63,938 nucleotides of DNA from Bimuria novae-zelandiae CBS 107.79 (lineage: Eukaryota; Ascomycota; Dothideomycetes; Pleosporales; Didymosphaeriaceae), in the NCBI GenBank assembly GCA_010015655.1, contig ML976695.1:230462-294399 (forward strand), written 5' to 3'. The notes beneath the pieces were generated by a model. That model searched no databases. It saw nothing but the letters and a program-made list of their open reading frames with translations, and was not told the origin of the DNA. Of the stretch, positions 1-9,195 are shown in pieces. Position numbers and translations under genes: made by a program. Numbering within the stretch: position 1 is the first letter of the stretch; every line of letters begins with the position of its first letter.

Positions 1-2
1 AA

Positions 3-230
3 GAAATGGACAAGCTTAGCACCAAGCTTAAACACGTCGATATCCATCAGAACTGGATCCGCCAGGAGGTCGAGGAGAATCGCCTCCACGTCCAATGGAA
101 GTCCACAAACCAGATGCCAGCCGACGGCATGACGAAGATCCTTCCTCGACAGAAGCATATCGAATTCGTACAGCAACTACACTTGGTAGATATTCGTTCA
201 AAGGTTCTTAAGGTGGAGAAGGACACTTGA
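3..230 (+). CDS. Copia retrotransposon Pol, C-terminal end of RNase H (partial)
   Basis: The frame is open from the window edge, so the 5' part lies outside. The readable 74 residues match the end of Ty1/copia polyproteins: a KLKHVDIHQNWIRQEVEE block, then PADGMTKILPRQKH, then QQLHLVDIRSK before a TGA stop. In this family the segment closes the RNase H domain that removes tRNA and RNA from the cDNA hybrid. No internal stop is seen and CA and TG dinucleotides are normal, so this copy is not RIP-marked. A RIP-degraded relative with the same block order is encoded on the minus strand at about 40.52-40.78 kb. Family assignment is firm; whether the upstream part is intact cannot be known. Confidence 0.85.
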   Translation, partial: EMDKLSTKLKHVDIHQNWIRQEVEENRLHVQWKSTNQMPADGMTKILPRQKHIEFVQQLHLVDIRSKVLKVEKDT

Positions 231-261
231 GAGATTCATCCTTACGTCATGGATTGACTAC

Positions 262-352
262 AGGATGAGGGGGTGTGTGACGGTTTAATGGCTCTTACTC
301 GATGAGATGGTTACTCCTACCCTTGCTTAGTTGCCACTCACCTTTCTGAGAG
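262..352 (+). repeat. Copia polypurine tract and 5' fragment of its 3' LTR
   Basis: A purine run (GGATGAGGGGG, about 263-273) is followed by TGTGACGG at 276, the usual polypurine-tract to LTR junction. About 75 bp of this LTR match the start of the repeat at 1269 (shared blocks such as ATGGCTCTTAC and CACCTTTCTG). The match stops near 346-352, and gene-like sequence follows immediately, so the LTR is truncated. Confidence 0.65.
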
Positions 353-486
353 GGCTACACCTATCTGGGACTAGCGATGTTTACGCTCGTACATATACAT
401 ACTCGGTAGCTTCTAGATAGTACACCCTCTAGCAGAAGAATTCCACAATCTTTTCTACTGCAACAAATTACGCTTACGTCAAGGTC

Positions 487-1143
487 ATGGGTGGTGCATC
501 TAACACGTCTAAACTCGAAAAGCTGTCGAACATGGCTCTCGCCAACATTAATGTTGGCTCGGGCGCTTCTTGCAAGACAAAGGAGAGCTTTGACTACACT
601 TTCGCTGGCGTTGGCCAGAACGGCGATACTGTCGACCGGGTCGGCGCTGGCCCCTTCGTCGACATTTGCGATAGCGAGGCTGCCGTCGGAACTGATTTTG
701 GTAGCTCCGGCTCTGAATCTGGTGCTAGTGACAATGATAGTCTCGACACTCCTGGCTTCGGCGAAGGTGCTGCTGCCGCAACTTCGCCTGCCTCGGTCTC
801 TTCTACACTGATAGTTTCGCCATCCAATGCCGCCACCTTTACGATCCACACTCTCAACCCAGTGACTGCCCCCACTGGACCTGCCAACTCTGAAGCTCCT
901 GTTGAATCAGCCCAGCTGACACAAGCACTCGCCTGGTCTACTTCCGCAGCTGCTCCTAGCGGCGGCGCTGCGTTAGGCACTTGCTCTTTTAACAGCGCCG
1001 TCTTGTGCAACGGCGAGACGCAGTTCGGCCTCTGCAATAACGCCGGGATCTTGTGGCAGGACGTTGCGCCTGGCACGAAGTGTCAAAACGGCCAGATTGC
1101 GCGCCGCGACTTTACCCACCGCGTCCAGCGCGTTGCTGTCTAA
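487..1143 (+). CDS. Secreted-type protein fragment with CBM19-like C-terminal motif
   Basis: An uninterrupted 218-residue frame ends in TAA at 1141-1143. The first 80 residues (LEKLSNMALANINVG, then GAGPFVDICDS) look globular. A Ser/Ala/Thr-rich linker follows (about 85-155), then a cysteine-spaced tail: GTCSFNSAVLCNG, FGLCNN, then VAPGTKCQNGQIA. That C-F-x-C-G-x-FGLC-x-VAPGTxCxNG pattern resembles the small chitin-binding CBM19-type modules at the end of fungal cell-wall proteins. No signal peptide is present, and the frame stays open upstream of the ATG back to 433. The true start is therefore probably missing, either in an upstream exon or lost where the Copia LTR fragment abuts. Antisense and frame-shifted ORFs over the same bases are shadows. 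Function is inferred from the tail only. Confidence 0.5.
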   Translation: MGGASNTSKLEKLSNMALANINVGSGASCKTKESFDYTFAGVGQNGDTVDRVGAGPFVDICDSEAAVGTDFGSSGSESGASDNDSLDTPGFGEGAAAATSPASVSSTLIVSPSNAATFTIHTLNPVTAPTGPANSEAPVESAQLTQALAWSTSAAAPSGGAALGTCSFNSAVLCNGETQFGLCNNAGILWQDVAPGTKCQNGQIARRDFTHRVQRVAV

Positions 1144-1268
1144 GCACCTCATGTTTCTGATACCTAGCCGCTGACCCGACTTTTCTCCTGTTTTGAGCAC
1201 TAATGTTTGCTATAGCGATTGTGTAGCGTGCTTGGCCATTACTGGGTTACGGTTAGGCAATCCCTTTC

Positions 1269-1546
1269 TGTCACGGTTTATGGCTCTTACCCTATGAGAT
1301 GGGTACTCCTACCCTCGCTTGATTGCTACTCACCTTTCTGGGAGTACTTGTAACCACGTGACTGACGTCACAGGTAGTATACATGGAACGCACTATCCAG
1401 GTGCACGGACTACTGAGTAAATAGACCCTCGCCAGCGCTCTCTCTACTCGATAGACTCCTCACTCCACACACTCTTTTCTGCAGATAGCAATATAGCTTT
1501 TTGATTGTCCTGCCTGCTAGCTCACAAACACCTATACAATCCTACA
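1269..1546 (+). repeat. LTR-like repeat (TG...CA), same family as the fragment at 276
   Basis: It begins TGTCACGGTTTATGGCTC, matching the LTR fragment at 276-350, and can be closed at CCTACA near 1546, giving about 278 bp. It contains an E-box-like CACGTG (1355-1360) and a palindromic TGACGTCA (1363-1370). No matching 5-bp target duplication was found (CTTTC on the left, TTAAA on the right) and no tRNA-type primer site is evident, so the 3' boundary is approximate. Confidence 0.5.
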
Positions 1547-2143
1547 TTAAATTGGGACGAAGAACCAGATATAGTCCCACCTAATAAAGTTACTTTAACT
1601 CCAACCTCTCTGTCTTTGTACAGGAAAAGCCACAATAGATAGTCCTCTTCTGCACTATCTTAGCTTTGTATCTGTGGTTGGATTGCATAGTCCACACTTA
1701 CTCTCTGAGCCACTGCGTCTCTATGCGGACAACCCCAGTCCTTCCCACCTTCATACCATTCGGCTTCTTCACACCACCCAGCTTCTTCGTCCTCCACCCG
1801 CGTTTCCTCCGTCCACTTCCCCCCGCCATACGACATTCGAAGATCGCCTTCTTCACCCTCGATAATTGTGAGTGTGCGAGTGGTATCTTTCAAGCTTGCA
1901 ACCTCCCAACTCTTCTCGGCAAGGAGACGTTGATAACTGTTGTACTCTATAATGGGCCTTTGATAGCGCAGATCTGCAGCTGTCGTACTATCAGGTGCAT
2001 ATAGCGTATTAATCTGCAGGTAGTTAGCCAGCTCCCCAGAAATGGAATTGCATTGTTGGACCTGGAAGATCATGAAAGTGCATACCCCTGCATTTTCTCG
2101 TTGCCAGTCTGCGAAGTAACGATGGACCCGACTTTAATTGGGC
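1547..2143. other. No confident gene; unresolved ORFs on both strands
   Basis: Composition is normal. A 137-residue minus-strand frame (1660-2073) and overlapping plus-strand frames exist, but none resembles a known family and none joins clearly to the gene at 2144. The minus frame ends in an acidic, Trp/Glu-rich low-complexity stretch, typical of a chance ORF opposite a pyrimidine-rich strand. Confidence 0.4.
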
Positions 2144-3663
2144 ATGGATACTGCAGATCCGGTTTTTGAAGTTGGCTTTGACCTTCGAGACTATGTAGGA
2201 AGAGAGTTTTATCTTGAGCTGGCGGTTGATAGCGAGGTTTCGATTGGGCTCGATGCCCTTGTTTAGTTTGATGTTGATCGAGGTTGGAAGATGGTGTTCC
2301 GCTTTGGAGAGGAATTCCGACTGTGCAGAGGCTGGCTACTGCGTACAGAGAGTAAGGTCGCAAAGAACAACAGCCTCATCTTTTATGACCTTGACAATGG
2401 TATTGAAGATGTGCTAAAGGTACAAGCGCGTGAGATCCAAGAAGGAGAGCTTGCATCTCGCAAAGAAGTGAGTCCAGCTCGATAGATATATTGATGAGAC
2501 GAGATTAGCGAAAGGAAAGCGAATGCGAGCGCTACTATGCCTAGCATGAGCCGCATAGTTTAAGGGCTTTCGCGCGCTTCCTGTGAAGAGCGGCTACTCA
2601 TTCAATGGCACGTCGTCACCTCTGACCACACCGCCAAGTCGAGCTACAACACTACCAACAATTGCGACTATACACTATTTTGGTACGGCCCCGGCGGCTC
2701 TTGTTCCGAAATCTAAGTTTCCAAAAGTCAAAGAGTATACAGATTATTCGCCTACTCTGTATAGCGACGACAATGGGGAGGAATATGGTCCCCCTTATAC
2801 GCCCCCTTCGACCCCTATCAACGGCTTTCAGGTATAGTGTTTCTCTCTTTACCTTATATTCAGTTGACACGTCTCCTAATGCTTAGAATCCACGTTACCA
2901 CAGAATTCACAGTTAGTTCCGAAGATTGTCTCTGGTATCCTTAATTAGATGGAAGAATTTCTTTTGTAGGGTACCTGGCTACGAAAATTTAGATTGGCGT
3001 TCTATGTCAGTTTCGGGGCCTCCTATTAGCTTTAAACAAGAGCCTTAGTATAGAAATTCTCCTCTGCTCTCTATTATTTATGTCTTATTGTATTCTGTTC
3101 TTTTTGGAGGCAACGAAGTTTTACCCGAACGTGTCGGTAAAACGTTGCATCGAATATCGGCCGCTATCACGGACCGTGGCAATGAGATGGTCTATCACGA
3201 TTGGGAAGAATTATACAATGTTTCTTCCTACTCCGCCACCGCTTTCCCGAGCAACTTGCACCGGCACTTTTCGGCCGCCGTGGTGGACCGCGGGTATTCG
3301 ATTCTTTTTCGAGACCGAGATCGATGCCGGACTACAATAATTCCGAAAGACCACACAGAACTGAACATTCCACTTAAGATGCGCGGCTTCAACACTACTA
3401 GGAGAGCATACGAGGGCCGGACACACGTGGCACTTATCTCCTCTCAAGTCATAACGGACAACATTACAGTGACAGAAAATGGGGAATTCACGTTCATTTC
3501 GATACCCTCTGGGACTCTTCTAAAAGCTTATCTGTATTGCCTTCTTACGAGTTTCATTGCGCCTCCACTCGACTCTGGTCCCGATGTGGAAATGGAGGAG
3601 ATCAAGGCCTCACTGAAAGAGAAGTACCCCCAGCAGTATGCTCGCTTCATTGAGCCTAGATAA
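2144..3663 (+). pseudogene. Broken multi-exon gene of unknown function
   Basis: Exon 1 runs from the ATG at 2144 to 2467, has one in-frame TAG (2264-2266) and stops at a clean donor GTGAGT (2468). The matching acceptor CATAG ends at 2558, and the frame continues in phase 0 from 2559 to 2831 (a Pro/Thr/Ser-rich segment with PPYTPPSTPINGFQ). A further donor GTATAG follows, and the last coding block is open from about 2971 (VPGYENLDWRSMS) to TAA at 3661-3663, with a second TAG at 3046-3048. Splicing between 2831 and 2970 is not resolved. No signal peptide or membrane segment was seen and the family is not recognised. Both premature stops are TAG, as C-to-T change of CAG would give. Earlier exons may exist. 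Confidence 0.5.
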
Positions 3664-4243
3664 GAATTCTATTCTGTGCGAGGCCCGTACCGCTTGCTCC
3701 ATGGGTTCACCCGTGTGCGTTCTCTATCAATTACTGTTCTAACGAAAACTTTCACCTGCAAATCATTTAGGATTCTGCTCGAGTGGCCCGTGCAGGATCT
3801 TCAAGTACCCCCAGTCTAGCGCATTGTTTGTAGTGTTTCACGACAAAGTGTTTGTCGATGTAGCAGCAGTTTAAGCTGGCTGTTGCTTGCTGAATAGCAC
3901 CCTGTTCGCATGTAATCTGAAGATATTATTCCAGGATTGACTTTACTGGAGTAACGCTAACTTAGTTTGATGTCCCATGTAATTGCTTCCAGTGAGATAG
4001 AAGGTTGTTAAGGCTCAAGCAAGAGCATGCTGCATAGCTATAAAACTCAAGTCTTAAGATTTGTGCCGGAATTTGGTCGTAGATTAACGAGGATGGAGAA
4101 TATGGGATCACTGGTTACAGCAAACCACTCCAAAGCTTCCATGGTCACACCTCATGACGGTTTTTCCATTCGGCGATCGGGCGGGAGGTGCACCGGTCCG
4201 TTACACGGGGGAAGCCGTACGTAGAGGTGGGTACGTAGGAGGT
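3664..4243. other. Intergenic, nothing recognised
   Basis: Normal base composition and only short chance frames. No tRNA-like cloverleaf or repeat was found. Confidence 0.5.
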
Positions 4244-4352
4244 ACGTAGAAAGGTAGAAAGGTAGAAAGGTAGAAAGGTAGAAAGGTAGAAAGGTAGAAA
4301 GGTGGGAAGGTAGGAAGGTAGGAAGGTAGGAAGGTAGGAAGATAGGAAAGAA
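4244..4352 (+). repeat. Minisatellite, 8-bp unit
   Basis: About seven tandem GTAGAAAG units run into a GTGGGAAG variant and about five GTAGGAAG units. A loose CCTGCCAAC/ATGCCAACC duplication follows at about 4379-4407. The long antisense ORFs rich in FLPFYLST repeats are translations of this array and are not genes. Confidence 0.85.
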
Positions 4353-4409
4353 AAGCAGGCAGGGTTCGATCCTTAGAGGACCTGCCAACCTGCCAACATG
4401 CCAACCTAC

Positions 4410-5080
4410 CGACCAACCAGCCGCGCGGGAAAGCGGCGCGTTTTTGTCGCAACAACGGGCGCTATGACATTTTGCTTAGCGTGACGCTGCTCGCTTCCTC
4501 CATCGAATCGGAAGATACTGCACAACATTTACATCACAAGTTTGTGACGTAGAGGAAACCACCATACGCGAATGGATCTTTCTATGTCAAATCTTGCGAA
4601 ACGCCGTTGTTTACATCTGGGAAGTATAGTCAAGGAGGCCTTCCCTGCTTTTACGAATGTTACGGCTGCCTGAGTCTAAGTGGAGGATGATCACATAGAT
4701 GGACGTGTTTACTAGTTTCAGAGTAACGGATATATACTTGAATAAGAATGCTGCCTTCATGAATTCCTCCAACAAACCATGTGCTTTTCTGAAGCAACCC
4801 TTCTGTAGAACTGCAGTCCCTAGCTGTGGACCAAAGCCGGCTTCACCGGTATATTAATGACACACGCCGTGTACATCCAATGCATGCCTTATGAAATGTC
4901 TTATCCTATCCAGCTTCTTAGAGCAGGAAGGGTGACGGCATTTAAACTTACCCTAATACTAAGAGTTCTTAAAATATACCTTAACGTGCTTCTTAAGGAC
5001 GTCTTTTCGCGGTATATAGCGCATGCGCCATTCGTACAAGAGCTCCTCTTAACCTATACAGAGAAGATATACAGGGTGTA
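4410..5080. other. Intergenic; edge of the AT-rich block
   Basis: No gene is recognised. The 74-residue frame at 4857-5081 has no family resemblance. Composition shifts to RIP-type AT-rich sequence just after about 5080. Confidence 0.45.
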
Positions 5081-5089
5081 GAAGGATTA

Positions 5090-7459
5090 TTAGGTATAAA
5101 TAATAAGACTAAGCATCGGCGACTCCTTCGCTTCTAGATACGGTAGGCTTAACCCTCTCGAATCTAATGTTTAGCCCTATAGGCTTAGTTATAGGCCCAC
5201 CTGCTTTCGAGGATAACACTAAATCTTCTTTAAAATTCACTTTTTGTTTACAAGCCTTTAGGCGAGGGGTTTCTTAGAGGCGGCATAGTTAGGCTAGAGT
5301 GTGAATATGTTGGATGCGAGCTAGATTGTTCTCGAAAGGCTTAGAGAGCATATTAGCTATAATAGCACGCTCTTAGAGTTCGAATTCTAAGGTTAGTAAA
5401 GTAAGGATCTTAGTTGCAGGCTTCCTACTAAGCTGCTCCCTAATCTTAATAGCATTAATTAAGTCGTGGAACGTTTGGATTGCCTCTTTTAGGCGCTCCC
5501 TACGTAACTTCTCTGTAGTGCTGTTAATCCTACGGCTAGTCGACTTATAGTCTGCGTAAAGCGAAGTTCCTTGAGCCTGAACAAGCGGCTAGAAGCCTTG
5601 TCTATGCAGCTCGTGCTTATAATTATCCCTTTCCTTGCAGAGTGCTATAAGTAGCGGGTGGTTGCGCACCTCCTCTTGTTACTTATTATCTAGTTCGACT
5701 GGCGCACGCCGATCTCGTGATAAGCCTATCCTTATAACAGACTAAACTAGGTTATCTTAAGAAGGTGTACTAAAATAGATTAATTAGAAGTCGCGTGCGA
5801 TGTGCGTTAGCGTATAATATTTTTTATAGGTTTTACTACTGTGGCCTATAGTCTGGTTTCGGTTTATAGTAGGAAGAGCCTTTAGCAACGTCTATTAGCT
5901 TTAATATAAAGAGCTAAGTTATTTATAAAGGTCGCCTACCATTAATCTTATCCCTAAAAGCTCGTCGTAGCTAGTAAAGCTTAACGTTTTCTTCGAATCC
6001 TGCAACGCGCCCTAGTTAGACGAAAATTTCCTAATATTTTTAGTAAGGGAACGCTAATAGCGAAAGGGCATAGCCACCCTCTACTATGCTTTGAACGTTG
6101 CAGAAGAAAGGCTTGTCTAGCTTATCCTCCTTCTATCTAATACGGAGAACCTCGCGTTCTGCTGGTATCTTAAGATCGAAGATTTGCTAAATAGTAGAAA
6201 AACTATCGTGGAATGCATCCTGCCTAAAGCCGATAGCTAGCAAATGCGACACTATATAGTACGCAGGCAACCCCTTAAGGTGAAATATAAACTTCTTTCT
6301 AAAGGGCAAATAACAAGTTAACAAGGCATAATAAACTTTATAGTGTAACGTATGGTATTCTGTCTCTCTCCTTATTCTTGACGTGCACTAGGTTCACGTT
6401 CGCTATAAGAACGCTTTATCTAGGATCTGTAAGACTAGGGACCTTTATAAGTAACACATCCCTAAAGCAAAGCGCTTTATTACTTCCTTTATTACTTACA
6501 CTCTCTATAAGCGCTCCTAGTCGTGTAGCGATAGCTACACTTAAGAGGAGGAGGGCCGAAATCTGCACGCGAATAAAGCCGTGCAATAGCTTTTTATTAT
6601 CTACCTAAAGGGCACGTAGGATGGCAAAGAGGTCCTGGACATACATAGCTAGCTTATCCTTCTTTAACCTGTCAAGTTGGAGCTCTGGTATCTACTGCGT
6701 TAGGTTAGGGATTAATTACTAATTAGGGGATTATAGGGCCTAACGAACTCTGCGGATATCTTTAAGGACCTTATTAGCTATTGCATGGCCTACAACTTAA
6801 TTATAATATATACTAATCTATTTTTAATAAGCATCAATTGCACTTTCCTTTTTAATTTAGAAATGCTCTATTCGCTATTCTAGATATATCTTAAATATAG
6901 CTAGGTCGTATTTGCGTAGCTGTTCCTCTAGAGACAGCCCCGTTACTTCCTAGACTATAAGGCAGTATCTAAGCATTATTAGTCTAAGTTATATAAATAA
7001 CCTCTATAATGCTTGCCTTTTTTAGAATTAGCTTTCTGTCTTCTATAGTTTCGTCGTTTTATTAGAGTGTCTTGGTTTCGCCGGACCTTGCTTCTAATAG
7101 TAGGCTATTCTCTCCAGTATCGCAGCCGCTTTAGAAGCTAGTGGATCCCGCTCTCTATCCCGTTCTATATCTAAGCCAATACCGCTGTCTTTGTAACTAT
7201 TAGTTTCTGCGTCCGCTGGTGATCCAGCATCCGTGTCTAAGGTTAAGTGTGTAACTGGTTCAAGATCTTCCTCGCAGACGAAGCTGGAGCCACAGTCTAA
7301 TAAGGGTGTTGCGGGGGGTGATAGGTTTTTATAAATTAGCACAGTAGTTAAGGTACGAGGATTGTTGCGGCATTATCTCTTCGTTCTACTCGTAGCGATA
7401 GTAGAGACCGCTGCAGGCACGGCGCGGGAGGTGCTAAGTCTGCGGCTGCGTTGAGCCAT
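5090..7459 (-). pseudogene. DUF3435 tyrosine-recombinase-like gene, RIP-degraded
   Basis: Reading the minus strand from ATG at 7459 gives about 790 codons with many stops, but with family blocks in the right order. The N-terminus starts MAQRSRRLSTSRA with a TAA at 7373-7375. A block around 6.85 kb reads IEHF-IKKESAIDAY. The segment at 6690-6500 reads LDRLKKDKLAMYVQDL, then LLLLSVAIATRLGALIE. The tail at about 5.75-5.3 kb reads SRDRRAPVELDNK, ADYKSTSRRINSTTEKLRR, then TFHDLINAIKIREQLS. These match DUF3435 proteins, the fungal tyrosine-recombinase family that includes Crypton-type enzymes and the captains of Starship elements. The Arg in ATR-GAL is probably the conserved first catalytic Arg. 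The 5' 400 bp is nearly clean and the rest is heavily mutated. No element boundary was identified, so Starship membership is not claimed. Confidence 0.75.
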
Positions 7460-8030
7460 CGTCGCCGCGTTGCGAGCAGGTCGGCGAGGTCGAGGAAGGC
7501 GGCTGGATGCGCGAGGTATGCGTTGCAATGGTTGCAATGGTTGGATCTGTAGAGGAGAAGGCCTGGTAGGAGGTTGATTTATAGGGTTGTTTCTGACCGA
7601 GGCCTGCGGAGCAGAAAGTGGAGGGTCATCGTGTCTAACGTCAGTCCAGCGGCGTTGTTCGCGGCGGCGCTTGCCCTCGAGCACGGTGATGAGGGGAAGT
7701 GAGCCTAGCAAGGCATGGGTAACCGACGCGCTGCGCGCCAACGATCCCTGTCCAGGCACCGTTCGAGCGACCAGGGTCATCGTTAAAGCAGCGAGCCTTT
7801 GGGGGCCAAGCGAGGTGGAAACGCCGCCAAAAGCGGCGGCAAACCACCTCCGAAAATGGACGCTTTTCCACGACCACTTGAATATATATCGTTATTATTA
7901 TATAAGTTAGGTTTATGTAACTTGCTTCTAGCGGCATTTATTAAAGCGACACTATTATTTAAAGCTATAAAAGAAGTAGGGATCCTTACAGGACTTATAT
8001 TAAGAATGTTTAAGATGTTAAGCCTTTTAA
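7460..8030. other. GC-rich upstream flank of the DUF3435 relic
   Basis: This stretch has CA and TG content typical of unmutated DNA up to about 7870, then becomes AT-rich. It probably includes the promoter or 5' untranslated part of the recombinase. Overlapping ORFs at 7587-7937 on both strands are low-complexity Arg/Pro-rich shadows. Confidence 0.35.
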
Positions 8031-8469
8031 GGTAGCTAGTCTTAAAGGAGACTAGAGTTATTTCTTAGGCAAGAGCACTATTAGATAAAAAAGGGGTATG
8101 TACTACGTAAGCTAGTTAATATGATTATTAGTATTAAAGTTAAAGTAAGTTATAATTAAATTAATAAGAGTCTAAGTTAGATCTAAATAATAAACTAGTA
8201 AACAGGTTAAATATAATAATAGAAACCTATTATCGTATCCTTATATATAAGTCTTATCCTATAGATCCTAGAGTAATATTAGTCCCAAGATCCTAACTTG
8301 CTAAGATACTTTTAGGACGCTAATAATTCTAGAACGCGTGACTTGTCACGTAATACGTGGCTAAGTCAGGTCCTCGGCGTTGTTGTACAGATAAGTGCCG
8401 ATGGCCCGCCCTCGTTATGTTGGATTCTAACATAGGACTCGTACGTCCTAACGCTTTATAGAGTATTAG

Positions 8470-9126
8470 CTTTCTTACGCGTTTTGCGAGTAACCTAATA
8501 AAGGAGTAGTATTAACTACTTAAGCACCTCGTATACTACTTAAGTACTAGCCTAATCTTAGTATATAGCTATTAACTAAAGACTACAGCATTAATTAAGC
8601 TATATTAACGTTAACTAGTTTTACGGACTCTACCTACGCTAATAACTATAGTAGCCATGAATCCTCTTTAGGAATACGTCTTTAAGATAGCAAAGAGTAT
8701 AAATTTCTATAAATCCTATTATTAGCGTATTATTATAACGTTTTTTATAGAGGCAGAATAGGTTGCCTTAGCCTACACTGTAAAGGAAGCTGCCTGGCTT
8801 TATTAACTACTTATTATATTACACCTTCTTAACGGCGGGCCTATACAGATCTATTCTAATAGCCAGTCTACTATTTACCTACTTAATAGTAAGGGCTATT
8901 ATAAGCGGACTAAGTATATTAATATCTACTATAAGTACACCCGTATGGAATAGGAGGCGGATCGTATACTTGTATCTTATATCCCTAGAACGAGCATAGT
9001 TACTAACGGCCTTATAAAGCCTCTTTCTAGACCTGCCCATAAGCGTTTTATCACACTTTTAGGCCTTACAGAGGTCCCTATATCACCTGGATAATGGCTC
9101 CCCTAGTATCGCTCACAGAGACTCTG
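8470..9126 (+). pseudogene. Copia Pol relic, RNase H region
   Basis: With stops ignored, the plus strand reads the Copia RNase H order: a GYVF-type block near 8.68 kb, VALAYTVKEAAWLY near 8.76 kb, NGGPIQIYSNSQSTIYLLN near 8.85 kb, RTKYINI-Y near 8.91 kb and LLGLTEVP near 9.07 kb. A GGGGGG polypurine tract follows at about 9126-9132. RIP-type TAG and TAA stops interrupt it throughout. Upstream, 8030-8470 is AT-rich with a less mutated patch at 8330-8460 that I cannot assign. Confidence 0.75.
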
Positions 9127-9132
9127 GGGGGG

Positions 9133-9195
9133 TGTCAGTTGCCCCGGTGACCCTACGGCTCACCTGGCACCTACTTAGTCATCGATTCTCTATTA
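9133..9195 (+). repeat. Start of a Copia 3' LTR, interrupted by a pogo element
   Basis: TGTCAGTTGCCCCGG begins directly after the polypurine run. After about 60 bp the LTR is cut by the inverted repeat of the element at 9196. The remainder probably resumes near 11026, but its end could not be fixed. Confidence 0.55.

Noticed and set aside
361..1076. Antisense ORFs over the CBM19-like gene
   Set aside because: They mirror the sense codons; the sense frame has the cysteine pattern.
4152..4455. Minus-strand ORFs rich in FLPFYLST
   Set aside because: They are translations of the 8-bp minisatellite.
5090..7459. A complete Starship with cargo in 1-5 kb
   Set aside because: No terminal repeats or target site were found and the left part contains Copia fragments; only the recombinase relic is supported.
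7587..8035. Plus-strand ORFs beside the DUF3435 start
   Set aside because: Low-complexity Arg/Pro/Lys frames opposite the recombinase 5' region, without homology.
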